Shown here: one piece after another, positions 28,326-36,593 of the stretch
Position numbering within the stretch: position 1 is the first letter of the stretch
Layout of the letters: each line of letters opens with the position of its first letter
Source: an uncultured Vibrio sp.
GTDB lineage: Bacteria; Pseudomonadota; Gammaproteobacteria; Enterobacterales; Vibrionaceae
Length of the DNA stretch: 64,000 nucleotides
NCBI RefSeq assembly: GCF_963675395.1
Contig: NZ_OY776222.1
Coordinates: 372,001 to 436,000 of the forward strand
Direction: 5' to 3'
The notes under the pieces: model-generated
The model's input: the letters and a program-made list of their open reading frames with translations, nothing else
Told to the model about the DNA's origin: nothing
Databases searched by the model: none
Made by a program: the position numbers and the translations under genes

Positions 28326-29315
28326 ATGTCTACTTCTAGTCCTACAAAAGCTCTAGAGTCAGCACCTAAAACTGGCGGCTTCAGCTTCGCAAAAATTTGG
28401 GATAAGTTTGGAATGCTAATGGTGTTTGCAGGACTATTTCTGCTTTGCGCCCTGTTTGTTCCTTACTTTGCAACCTTTATCAACATGAAAGGTCTTGGCC
28501 TGGCTATCTCGATGAGCGGTATGGTCGCCTGTGCCATGCTGTTCTGTCTTGCCTGTGGTGACCTAGACCTTTCTGTGGCATCTATCATTGCTTGTTCTGG
28601 CGTTGTCACCGCTGTGGCTATCAACGCAACGAGCAGCGTGGTACTGGGTGTTGGGACAGGCTTACTTTCTGGTGTAGCTTTTGGTCTGTTAAACGGTTTT
28701 GTTATTGCCAAACTGCAAATCAATGCATTGATCACCACACTAGCAACCATGCAGATTGCACGTGGTCTTGGCTACATCATTTCTGACGGTAAAGCGGTTG
28801 GTATCACAGAAGAGAGTTTCTTCGCTTTGGGTAACTCTTCATTCATCGGAATTCCAACTCCGGTTTGGCTAACACTGATTACATTCGCAGTATTCGCTTT
28901 CCTTTTAAACCGCACGGTTTACGGACGTAACACTCTGGCGATTGGTGGTAATGAGGAAGCCGCTCGTCTTGCGGGTGTGAACGTGGTGAAAACGAAGATG
29001 ATGATCTTCACGATCTCTGGTTTCATATCAGCGCTTGCAGGTGTCATTCTGGCAGCACGTATGACTTCTGGTCAGCCTATGACTTCTGTTGGCTTCGAGC
29101 TGGTGGTTATCTCGGCATGTGTATTGGGTGGCGTATCTTTGAAAGGGGGTATCGGTAAAGTTTCTTACGTTATCGCTGGTGTGTTAATTCTGGGTACTGT
29201 AGAAAACGCGATGAACCTTCTGAACATGTCTCCGTTTGCTCAGTATGTTGTGCGTGGTGCTATCTTACTAGCGGCTGTTATCTTTGACCGCTACAAACAG
29301 ACAGCAAAAGCTTAA
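28326..29315 (+). CDS. araH: L-arabinose ABC transporter permease
   Basis: Inner-membrane permease of 329 residues, one of the AraH/RbsC family with eight to ten hydrophobic segments. Family motifs are ACGDLDLSVASIIACSG near residue 78, the LNGFVIAKLQINALITTLATM stretch near 122, and the cytoplasmic GGNEEAARLAGVNV loop near 210, which contacts the ATPase. It ends the operon, 17 bases after araG, and is followed by a terminator. Confidence 0.93.
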   Translation: MSTSSPTKALESAPKTGGFSFAKIWDKFGMLMVFAGLFLLCALFVPYFATFINMKGLGLAISMSGMVACAMLFCLACGDLDLSVASIIACSGVVTAVAINATSSVVLGVGTGLLSGVAFGLLNGFVIAKLQINALITTLATMQIARGLGYIISDGKAVGITEESFFALGNSSFIGIPTPVWLTLITFAVFAFLLNRTVYGRNTLAIGGNEEAARLAGVNVVKTKMMIFTISGFISALAGVILAARMTSGQPMTSVGFELVVISACVLGGVSLKGGIGKVSYVIAGVLILGTVENAMNLLNMSPFAQYVVRGAILLAAVIFDRYKQTAKA

Positions 29316-29349
29316 ACGACTAGCTTAACCAAGACACTTAATTATGTAG

Positions 29350-29377
29350 AAAAGTCCCTTCAGATATGAGGGGACTT
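29350..29377 (+). terminator. Terminator of araFGH
   Basis: AAAAGTCCC and GGGACTTTT form a 9-10 bp stem followed by a T-run, 35 bases past araH. Confidence 0.85.
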
Positions 29378-29816
29378 TTTTATTTTCCCGCCCTACAGAT
29401 GTTTGAAGTACTGAGCGTTGACGGTGGGATGAATCCGCAACGTTTACGACATTATCACGACACTCCAACCTTCAGAAGGCTGCTAGCAGCTTTTATATGC
29501 TCGCGAACCCAACCATCACTTCTAGTCTCATTCTGGATATCGAGTTCTTACTTTTACTGTTTGGTAAGAGCCATATTCATATGCGTAGCAAGATTTTCAT
29601 CGAGGAAAAATAAAGCATCTTCAATAATCAGAGGTATACATTTTTATATTTTTCCCTCCATAGCATTTTTTAAATATTAATTAATATATTTATCAAAATA
29701 ATTGCGAGCCATATCTAATTTTTATAAACTCGTGAATTTTCCATCAATGAATTGTTTGTTTTTTAAATACATTAATGTGTTGCATCTTGTTACATTTTTT
29801 CGTGTAGGACATACAT

Positions 29817-29830
29817 TTGATCTTAATCAA
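29817..29830. promoter_or_regulatory. FNR-type box
   Basis: TTGATCTTAATCAA is a perfect match to the FNR consensus TTGAT-N4-ATCAA, 246 bases upstream of the porin start. The distance is long for direct activation unless the transcription start is far upstream. Confidence 0.5.
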
Positions 29831-29929
29831 TTAACCACAGGTAAGTTTATTATTTTTAATGCATAAAACTTCATATCGTTACTTTACAAATATGGGTTTA
29901 ATTATGATCTTGATCTTGTTTATTAAAAT

Positions 29930-29944
29930 TAAAATAACATTTCA
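29930..29944. promoter_or_regulatory. KdgR-like operator upstream of the 30-kb porin
   Basis: TAAAATAACATTTCA, the inverse of TGAAATGTTATTTTA, fits TGAAAYRNYRTTTYA at every position. It is 131 bases upstream of the porin start. Because the region is AT-rich, this copy is weaker evidence than those at 40-60 kb. Confidence 0.45.
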
Positions 29945-30075
29945 ATTTTAAATTGAATTTATTTCGATAATATTATCCAAGAAGCGCATTCAGCATAAGA
30001 ATGTAATCTCTAGCCTATAAATACTTTTAATACAATTAGTTGCGTTAAATTTTTATGCAACACATGGAGTACGAT

Positions 30076-31050
30076 ATGAACATCAAACCTTTAGCTATTG
30101 CAATTTCTGTTCTATTCACTGGTGCAGCAGCAGCTGGCGAAATTTACAAATCAGACGAAAATACAGTTGAACTGTCAGGTTGGGCAAAAGGTATCGCAAT
30201 CTACGTTAATGCTGATGATAAAAAGAAAGAACCACACGTATTTACAGATGCACACCTAAAAGTTAAAGGTACGCATCAATTGAATGAAGATGCGAAACTA
30301 ATTGGTTCTTTTGCAATTAATGCTGGCGACAGTGTGACAAAAGAAAACCGCAATGCAGAATTCGCTGATATTAAATTAGAATTTGACCACACTACTTACG
30401 GTAATTTCTCTTTCGGTGATACTGGTAACTCATTTGGCGCAGTTGAAAAGGCGAAACAAGGTGAAGGTACTAACCTATACATCATCGGTCAAGGTGGTGT
30501 AGACGGCCAAGGCATCCGTTACAAGAAAAAAGTCAACGATCTTGAGTTTTCAGCAAACTATGAAACTGACAGCGATTCAGACAACGAAGCAAACTTCGCT
30601 ACATCTCTAAACTACAAAGTAGACGATTTCTCTGCAGCGGTAGCTTACGGTTCTGACGGTGACAAAGCGAACTCTGTCGGTTTAGCTGGTGATGTAACAC
30701 TGGGTGATTTCAAATTTGGCGCAGCATTCATTTCTTTCGAAAACGCAGCGAGCTTGAAAGCAAGCGACAGTGTAGAACTTAAGCTTGAATCTCCAAACGA
30801 CGGTGAAACATACTCTGTAGCAGCAGCGTACACATTTGACTGTTTCAAAGTTTACGGTTCACTTCAATACGCAGATGGTGATCTACAAGGTACGAATGTA
30901 GAAGCGCAAACTGCATACCTAGGTCTTGGCTACGATGTCACTGACTCATTCAAAACAGACTTTGTCGTTCAAACTGGCTCTGTAGAACAGGAAGGCGAAG
31001 AGAAGAAAGACGGTTACGGCCTTAAGTTTGTAGCTAAATACTCGTTCTAA
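30076..31050 (+). CDS. Gram-negative general-type outer-membrane porin
   Basis: Barrel protein of 324 residues. Signal peptide MNIKPLAIAISVLFTGAAAA, cleaved before GEIY. The mature part alternates short strands with acidic loops and has porin patterns such as VELSGWAKGIAIY, TYGNFSFGDTGNSFGAV and repeated FSAAVAYGSDGD/FKVYGSLQYADGD units. It ends in KYSF, a terminal Phe needed for barrel assembly. The start at 30076 has GGAG five bases upstream; two earlier in-frame ATGs (30055, 30064) would precede the signal peptide. Codon use is AT-rich like its upstream DNA. The solute is unknown; the KdgR-like site hints at oligouronides. Confidence 0.85.
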   Translation: MNIKPLAIAISVLFTGAAAAGEIYKSDENTVELSGWAKGIAIYVNADDKKKEPHVFTDAHLKVKGTHQLNEDAKLIGSFAINAGDSVTKENRNAEFADIKLEFDHTTYGNFSFGDTGNSFGAVEKAKQGEGTNLYIIGQGGVDGQGIRYKKKVNDLEFSANYETDSDSDNEANFATSLNYKVDDFSAAVAYGSDGDKANSVGLAGDVTLGDFKFGAAFISFENAASLKASDSVELKLESPNDGETYSVAAAYTFDCFKVYGSLQYADGDLQGTNVEAQTAYLGLGYDVTDSFKTDFVVQTGSVEQEGEEKKDGYGLKFVAKYSF

Positions 31051-31095
31051 TTTTTAGTTCCATTACTAATCCACTGCTTTACCTCTCTTAAAGCC

Positions 31096-31126
31096 ACCCG
31101 CATTCCGGTTTGAATGCGGGTTTTTT
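31096..31126 (+). terminator. Terminator after the 30-kb porin
   Basis: ACCCGCATT and AATGCGGGT form a 9-bp stem with an 8-base loop and six T, 45 bases past the stop. Confidence 0.88.
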
Positions 31127-31194
31127 GCATTTTACAGTTCGGTAAAGTGCTTTCGAAAATTTCTAAATTGCTCTGCATTACTCTTGTTTAAAGG

Positions 31195-31442
31195 GGCTTT
31201 GTTGCAGAATTCAACTTGAGAGCGAACACTAGCTAAATCGTTTGTATTTTAAACGATATACTGGGTTGCGGGCATACCTATCCCTGTTAGCTTGTTGAGT
31301 GCTTTGATCAGGGAATTATTGTACTTGCACCAGTTAGTGGTTTTGTAGCGAGGCTTCGGCATGAAAACAAAGTCAGTGAATGAATGTCCCTGATCTGATC
31401 GTAAGATTCTGATTTAGTTCATTCGATTTCTGCAACAAAGCC
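31195..31442 (-). mobile_element. Internally deleted IS5/IS903-group element (MITE-like, 248 bp)
   Basis: Bounded by GGCTTTGTTGCAGAA at the left and its inverse TTCTGCAACAAAGCC at the right. On the minus strand it contains a 37-codon frame (31362-31249) that joins the first about 16 residues of an IS903-type transposase (MPKPRYKTTNWCKYNNSL) directly and in frame to its last about 20 (IKALNKLTGIGMPATQYIV). The same ends exist in the fuller copy at 55006-56051. No 9-bp target duplication is visible. It lies directly against the ytfQ tail. Confidence 0.8.
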
Positions 31443-31511
31443 GAGTCAAAACTCTACTTACCTGAAGACGCACAGTCACAGCTCGAAATGAAAAAAGACC
31501 TTGGTTATTAA
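31443..31511 (+). pseudogene. ytfQ: C-terminal stump of YtfQ, galactofuranose-binding protein
   Basis: Twenty-two codons and a stop (ESKLYLPEDAQSQLEMKKD then LGY) match the end of E. coli YtfQ, which reads KSTLYLPDTAKEELEKKKN then MGY. The upstream side is cut exactly at the right end of the IS-derived element, so the rest of ytfQ is lost. The stump precedes a damaged ytfR, the natural gene order of the galactofuranose ABC operon. Confidence 0.8.
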
Positions 31512-31521
31512 TTTTTAGCTA

Positions 31522-31554
31522 AAGACCTCTCATCACAATGTGATGAGAGGTCTT
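31522..31554. repeat. Perfect 16-bp inverted repeat before ytfR
   Basis: AAGACCTCTCATCACA, one A, then the exact inverse TGTGATGAGAGGTCTT. It lies between the ytfQ stop and the ytfR start. Such intercistronic hairpins after a binding-protein gene often protect the upstream mRNA; here it is a relic. Confidence 0.8.
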
Positions 31555-31563
31555 GGAGTTTGT

Positions 31564-32646
31564 ATGTCTTCGGATTTAGGTAACAATGACGTTGTCTTAC
31601 GCGCACAAGGGATCAGCAAGCACTTCCCAGGGGTAAAGGCACTACAAAATGTCGATTTCTCACTGCGAAAAGGGGAGATCATGGCGTTACTCGGTGAGAA
31701 CGGGGCTGGGAAGTCAACCTTAGTCAAAACGCTCACTGGGGTTTATCAACGAGACGCGGGAGATATTTACTTAGATGGGCAATCCATTTCACCGCAAAAT
31801 ACCGCGCATGCTCAGCAACTGGGGATAGGTACGGTTTATCAAGAAGTGAATCTATTGCCCAATATGTCAGTCATGGATAACCTTTTTATTGGTAATGAAC
31901 CGAAAAAATGGGGGCTTGTTGATCGCAAACGCATGGCGCAGCAAGCTATGCAAATCATGTCTAGTTATGGGTTTAATCTGGATGTCACGCAAGCGCTAAA
32001 CAGCTTTTCTGTTGCTATCCAACAAGTTATTTCTATTGCCAGAGCTGTATCGCTTTCGGCGAAGATACTGATTCTCGACGAGCCAACGGCCAGTTTGGAC
32101 AGTAGTGAAGTATCAATGCTGTTTGGCATCATGCGTGATTTGCGTGAGAAAGGCATTAGTTTGGTATTCATCACCCATTTCCTTGATCAGGTGTATGAAG
32201 TCAGTGACCGCATTACGGTGTTACGAAATGGCGAGTTAGTTGGCACGAAAGAGACAAGCCAGTTACCTCAAATCGAACGGGTTAAGTGGATGCTAGGACG
32301 TGAGTTGGAAGATAACGCTCTGAAACGTGCTGGAAAAACCAAATTCAGTGATGAACCTGTCGCCGAGTTTTCTGATTATGGAAAGCGCGGGACGATTGAA
32401 CCGTTCGACCTCAAAGTCCATGCTGGTGAGATCGTGGGTCTAGCTGGGTTACTTGGTTCTGGTCGTCAGGCGTCATTGAATGGCCTCGGATTCTGTCCTG
32501 AAGATCGCAAAACCGACGGTATTGTGGGAGCGGCATCAGTAAGGGAGAACATCATTCTAGCGTTGCAGGCGCAACGTGGGTGGTTTCGACCTATTTCCCG
32601 TGCCGATCAGGAAGATATGTCTCAACCGCGGCATGCTTGCGGCTGA
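31564..32646 (+). pseudogene. ytfR: YtfR, galactofuranose ABC transporter ATP-binding protein, deleted internally and at the 3' end
   Basis: The first ATPase domain is intact: GISKHFPGVKALQNVDF, Walker A GENGAGKST, NSFSVAIQQVISIARAV as the signature region, Walker B ILILDEPTASLD. In the second domain, GLAGLLGSGR joins directly to QASLNGLGFCPEDRKTDG (about position 32467), losing some 35 codons that follow the second P-loop. The frame then ends after GWFRPISRADQE with nine unrelated residues and a stop, so the signature, Walker B and C-terminus of domain 2 are missing. Functional YtfR is about 500 residues; this frame has 360. With ytfQ lost and no permease genes following, transport is dead. 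Confidence 0.85.
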
Positions 32647-32689
32647 AGAAATCGCCCGAAACCTTAAAGAGCTTTTAGAGCGCTCTTAG
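32621..32689 (+). other. Unassigned C-terminal gene fragment joined to ytfR
   Basis: In a frame different from ytfR, LNRGMLAAEEIARNLKELL then ERS and a stop. It reads like the genuine helical end of another protein, fused by the deletion that removed the ytfR end. I do not recognise the parent gene. Confidence 0.4.
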
Positions 32690-32719
32690 TTCGTCATCGA
32701 GCTGCGATAGAGCAAAAAC

Positions 32720-32749
32720 GAAAAAGCCAACCTCGCAGGGAGGTTGGCA
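32720..32749 (-). terminator. Terminator of ptsG
   Basis: GCCAACCTC and GAGGTTGGC form a 9-bp stem with a 5-base loop; on the minus strand it is followed by TTTTTCG. Confidence 0.88.
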
Positions 32750-32777
32750 AATCTTACCTATATTGGGGGAGGTAAGA

Positions 32778-34220
32778 TCAGGAGGCCGCGAGTACGCTGT
32801 GCACTTCTGACTTGATCGAGTCAGACTGCGTACCGAAAATCGCTTGTAAACTGTCGCCAATCACCAGTACATCTCGTGCGCCAAGTGCTTTCAGCTTAGC
32901 AACATCAACGTTAGCAATGTCTTTAACCGAGACGCGCAGACGAGTGATACACGCGTCAACAGATTTAATGTTAGCTTTTCCGCCAAGTGCAGCCACCACA
33001 TCTACAGCAATTTCATCAGGTTGTCCGGCAATCTTCACTTCTGCAATGTCAGTTTCGCGACCCGGCGTTTTCAGATCCAACTTCACAATGAGGAAGCGGA
33101 ACAAGCCGTAGTACAACGTCGCCCAGATTGGACCGATGATGATGAACATCCATGCGTTGGTTGACATCGGGTAGTAAAGGAAAAACTGGATTGCGCCGTG
33201 AGCAAAGTCGGTACTGTGCTTGATTTCCAAAAATGCGGTGATGGCAAAAGCAATGCCAGTTAGGAAAATGTGAATGACGTATAGCACTGGCGCGACGAAT
33301 AAGAAGGTAAATTCGATTGGTTCAGTAATACCGGTTAACCAAGAGGTCAACGCTGCTGACATCATCAAACCACCGACAATCTTCTTACGCTCAGGCGTCG
33401 CACAGTGGTAAATCGCCAGCGCTGCTGCTGGTAGTGCCCACATTGAGTACATAAAGCCGCCTGACAGATAACCTGCAGTTTTATCACCCGCGAAGAAGCG
33501 AGTTAACTCACCAGTAAACTCTTTACCTGTGTCTGGGTCTACGTAGCTGCCGACTTCAAAGAAGAACGGCGCATTCCAGATGTGGTGCAAACCAACCGGG
33601 AGTAAAGAACGCTCACCTGCTCCGTATATAGCCCAAGCAAGAACCGGGTTTTGGTACGCGGCCCAATGAGAAAATGCGTCAAGAAGCTGTCCGACAGGTG
33701 GCCATGCGAACGCGAGAATTGCACCGACAGCGATTGCGGAAAGACCAGTAACGATTGGCACAAATCGCTTACCTGCGAAGAAACCTAAATACTCTGGCAG
33801 CTTTATATTGTAGAAGCGGTTATACATGATCGCGGCAACTGCACCAATAAAAATGCCGCCAAATACCCCAGTCTGCAGTGTATCAACGCCCATTATTGTG
33901 GCGCCGGTCTCTAGACCACGAAGCCCAGTGACGATACCTAAAGAAGCATTCATTATGATAAGGCCGACTAAGCCTGCTAACGCTGCCGCACCGTCATTGC
34001 CCTTTGATAATCCGAGCGCCACGCCAACCGCGAACATCAGTTGCATGTTGCCAAACACGCCGTCGCCCGCGGCAAGCATCACTTTGTTGATCGCGTCCGG
34101 AATAAACGCAAAACCAGCGTTGCCAAGACCGAGCATTAAGCCCGCCACAGGTAACACCGCCACAGGCAGCATCAAAGCCCGCCCTATTTTTTGTAGTTGT
34201 CCAAATATACTTGCAAACAT
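32778..34220 (-). CDS. ptsG: PTS glucose-type EIIBC (PtsG family)
   Basis: Membrane permease and phosphotransfer protein of 480 residues. The EIIC domain (about 1-380) reads very like E. coli Pts[17 protein letters not shown] at the start, [17 protein letters not shown] near residue 143, [10 protein letters not shown] near 216 and [17 protein letters not shown] near 308. A DLKTPGRE linker leads to EIIB with the phosphorylated Cys424 in [16 protein letters not shown] precedes the start. It is divergent from a two-component operon and has its own terminator. N-acetylglucosamine-type relatives are close, so glucose is the likely but not proven substrate. Confidence 0.88.
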   Translation of the reverse strand: MFASIFGQLQKIGRALMLPVAVLPVAGLMLGLGNAGFAFIPDAINKVMLAAGDGVFGNMQLMFAVGVALGLSKGNDGAAALAGLVGLIIMNASLGIVTGLRGLETGATIMGVDTLQTGVFGGIFIGAVAAIMYNRFYNIKLPEYLGFFAGKRFVPIVTGLSAIAVGAILAFAWPPVGQLLDAFSHWAAYQNPVLAWAIYGAGERSLLPVGLHHIWNAPFFFEVGSYVDPDTGKEFTGELTRFFAGDKTAGYLSGGFMYSMWALPAAALAIYHCATPERKKIVGGLMMSAALTSWLTGITEPIEFTFLFVAPVLYVIHIFLTGIAFAITAFLEIKHSTDFAHGAIQFFLYYPMSTNAWMFIIIGPIWATLYYGLFRFLIVKLDLKTPGRETDIAEVKIAGQPDEIAVDVVAALGGKANIKSVDACITRLRVSVKDIANVDVAKLKALGARDVLVIGDSLQAIFGTQSDSIKSEVHSVLAAS

Positions 34221-34253
34221 GGTTTCCTCCTGACAAAAGTCAGTTTTTTTTGA

Positions 34254-34272
34254 GACCTGATTCCTTCAGGTC
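34254..34272. promoter_or_regulatory. Inverted repeat in the ptsG leader
   Basis: GACCTGA-TTCCT-TCAGGTC, a perfect 7-bp inverted repeat, 34-52 bases upstream of the ptsG start codon. It may be an operator or a leader hairpin. Confidence 0.45.
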
Positions 34273-34343
34273 ATGTTGTTTCACGTAAGGTCAGGATGAT
34301 CATAGCGAGGAAGGCGACGGCCAAGGTTACAAAAGGCAATCAG

Positions 34344-34365
34344 TTTGTAAGTGGCTGCTTACAAA
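34344..34365. promoter_or_regulatory. TTTGTAAG-N6-CTTACAAA operator candidate in the ptsG / two-component gap
   Basis: Perfect 8-bp inverted repeat between divergent ptsG and the regulator operon. A related GTTACAAAA occurs at 34327-34335. A likely target of the adjacent response regulator or another sugar regulator. Confidence 0.55.
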
Positions 34366-34463
34366 TCTCTGATATCGAGAAGTGAAAATTGCAATCGCCT
34401 CGATTGTGCCAGTGAAATTAAGAATGCATGATATTGACCAGTGGAAAATACAGGGAGATAAGG

Positions 34464-35171
34464 ATGGAAAACAAGCAGATACTGGTCGTCGATGACAATC
34501 TTGACCTTCGTGAAGCGTTGTCGGATTACCTTGGTCGAGCGGGGTTTGAGGTGCTCTGCGCAGAAAACGGTGACGTGATGTGGCAACTGCTAAAAGAGCA
34601 CCATCCTGATTTAATCATCCTTGATATTATGATGCCTGGCGAAGATGGCTTTACCCTGTGCCAGAAGCTGCGTAAAAACTCCGATATTCCGATCATAATG
34701 CTCACTGCTGTCACCGAAGAAGCCGACCGAGTCGCCGGGCTAGAAATGGGTGCCGACGACTACATCACCAAGTCATTCAGCCCACGTGAATTGCTTGCTC
34801 GTGTTAAAACCATCCTCAGACGCAGTCAATCGACGTCAAATACAAAACTGACGCGTAAAGTACGATTTGACGATTGGATATTAGACACCGTGACTCGACA
34901 ACTTACCCAAGTTTCGAGACGGGAGGTTAAGCAGCTAAGTGGTGCAGACCTCTCACTGCTCGGCTTGTTCGTCAACCATGCTCAATTGATCCTCTCTCGT
35001 GATGATATTGCACGCGAGATCTGGGGACGTGATGCCGACCCGTTTGAACGCGGCATTGACGTGCAGATCAGTCGCTTGCGTCATCATCTCGAAGATAAAG
35101 ATCGTTCACTTATCCTAACGGTGCGCAACAAAGGCTACATGCTCACCACGGATGTACATTATGAGAATTAG
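34464..35171 (+). CDS. OmpR-family response regulator (GltR-like by context)
   Basis: Regulator of 235 residues. The receiver domain has ILVVDDN at the N-terminus, phosphorylated Asp54 in LIILDIMMPGEDG, Thr in MLTAV and the Lys in YITKSFSPRELLARV. It is followed by a winged-helix domain (about 135-230) ending in VRNKGYML. The ATG at 34464 has AGGAG-like ATAAGG upstream; the longer frame from 34428 is not conserved. Its 3' end overlaps the kinase gene. The third gene encodes a GtsA-like glucose-binding protein, a grouping like the Pseudomonas GltR/GtrS glucose system. Confidence 0.88.
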   Translation: MENKQILVVDDNLDLREALSDYLGRAGFEVLCAENGDVMWQLLKEHHPDLIILDIMMPGEDGFTLCQKLRKNSDIPIIMLTAVTEEADRVAGLEMGADDYITKSFSPRELLARVKTILRRSQSTSNTKLTRKVRFDDWILDTVTRQLTQVSRREVKQLSGADLSLLGLFVNHAQLILSRDDIAREIWGRDADPFERGIDVQISRLRHHLEDKDRSLILTVRNKGYMLTTDVHYEN

Positions 35172-36591
35172 ACGCTGGACGGGATCACTGGTTGTCCGAA
35201 CCAGTGTTTTTCTGCTGCTGGTGATTATTCTGGCTCAGCTACTATCGGGCATCATCTGGTATCAGCACGCCAGCGAACGGGACAAAGAAGGTCTCACCAC
35301 CACGGTTAGAAGCCTCGCACTGAGCGCCTCTTCAACCATTGCCTTTTTTCAAACTCTGCCTTCTGAATATCGTCACCTGGTCCTTAACCAATTAAGAAGT
35401 ATGGGTGGGACGCGATTTTTTGTTTCACTCAATAATCATCAAATTCAAGTTGACCCATTGCCGGAGAGCGAACGCAAAACCTTAGTGATTAACCAAGTTC
35501 GCCAGGTGTTAAAGAGTGAGTTGAACGGCATTCCTAATATCAATGTTGAGTTTACCCAGCGCGACAAACTCAAAGTATTTAACAACGAGTTGCCTATCGA
35601 CGAACTACCACTATTGTGGGCGCATTATTCCCTTTCGTTTGGCGACCTCAATCCGCCCATTCTGGTGATGCAGGTCGAAGTGGCGAAAAACGAATGGTTT
35701 TATCTCGCGGCGGTGCTGCCTGCACCCTACATAAATCTAGAAACTAACTATTTTGAACTGCGACAATGGTGGACGCTGCTGTTATCGGCACTAATGCTAC
35801 TGGTGTGTACGTGGTTTATTGTCCGTAAAGAGATTCAACCCATGCGTGAGCTGGCAAAAGCCGCGACTCTGATGTCGAGCCGTTTGGATGTGCCTGAAGT
35901 GTCTGAACGTGGTAGCAACGAACTCAAAGCCGCGGTACGCGCGTTCAACAAAATGAACCGACGCATAGATAGCCATATTAAAGATCGAGAGATGCTCTTC
36001 AGTGCCATTTCACATGACCTTAAAACTCCGATTGCTTGCTTGAAGCTGCGGGCAGAAATGTTGGACAACGATGCTGACAGAGAGCGTTTTACCCGCCTAA
36101 GCAACGACTTAGATTTGATGGTCAAAGGCGCGCTGCAATGCATTAAAGAGACCGATATTCACGAGGAAATTGAACCAATCAATTTCTCCCAGCTGATTCA
36201 ACATATCTCTTCCAGTATCACCGATGCACCGGACACGATTCGAATTCACGGTGAAATCCGTCCCCATTTTGCTGGTAAGCCACTGGCGATTAAGCGCTGC
36301 ATTCAGAACCTGGTCGATAACGCACTCAAATACGGCGACCAAGTAGACATTACTTTGAATGAAAGCCAAGAATCTATCTGCATAAAAGTTGAAGACCATG
36401 GCGATGGCGTAGACGATGGGTTATTAGAAAAACTCTGCCAACCTTACTTCCGTGCTAGCAAAGACAAAGAAGGAAACGGGTTGGGACTCACTATTTCGCA
36501 GAGTATTGCAAAAGCGCACGGCGGCAGTTTGTCGTTGAGCCATTCTCAGCTTGGCGGCCTTTGCGCCACACTGATTTTCCCGAGAGACTGA
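35161..36591 (+). CDS. Membrane sensor histidine kinase (GtrS-like by context)
   Basis: Kinase of about 476 residues. An N-terminal membrane helix (about 13-33), a periplasmic domain of about 165 residues, a second helix (about 203-222) and HAMP lead to the H-box with His285 in SAISHDLKTPIACL. The catalytic domain has the N-box NLVDNALKYGD, G1 VEDHGDGVDDG and G2 GNGLGLTISQSIA. The start is either 35152 or 35161, both overlapping the regulator stop; I use 35161. The stop is 2 bases before the binding-protein gene. The large periplasmic domain could receive a signal from that protein. Confidence 0.88.
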   Translation: MRIRRWTGSLVVRTSVFLLLVIILAQLLSGIIWYQHASERDKEGLTTTVRSLALSASSTIAFFQTLPSEYRHLVLNQLRSMGGTRFFVSLNNHQIQVDPLPESERKTLVINQVRQVLKSELNGIPNINVEFTQRDKLKVFNNELPIDELPLLWAHYSLSFGDLNPPILVMQVEVAKNEWFYLAAVLPAPYINLETNYFELRQWWTLLLSALMLLVCTWFIVRKEIQPMRELAKAATLMSSRLDVPEVSERGSNELKAAVRAFNKMNRRIDSHIKDREMLFSAISHDLKTPIACLKLRAEMLDNDADRERFTRLSNDLDLMVKGALQCIKETDIHEEIEPINFSQLIQHISSSITDAPDTIRIHGEIRPHFAGKPLAIKRCIQNLVDNALKYGDQVDITLNESQESICIKVEDHGDGVDDGLLEKLCQPYFRASKDKEGNGLGLTISQSIAKAHGGSLSLSHSQLGGLCATLIFPRD

Positions 36592-36593
36592 CT

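Larger units (their letters stand above)
29378..30075. other. AT-rich upstream region of the 30-kb porin
   Basis: About 700 very AT-rich bases between araFGH and a porin gene. A 104-codon frame at its left is not protein-like. It holds an FNR-type box and a KdgR-type 15-mer, listed separately. Confidence 0.5.

Noticed and set aside
29366..29680. 104-codon plus-strand frame after araFGH
   Set aside because: Overlaps the araFGH terminator, has no ribosome site, and its product has no family character; it lies in an AT-rich control region.
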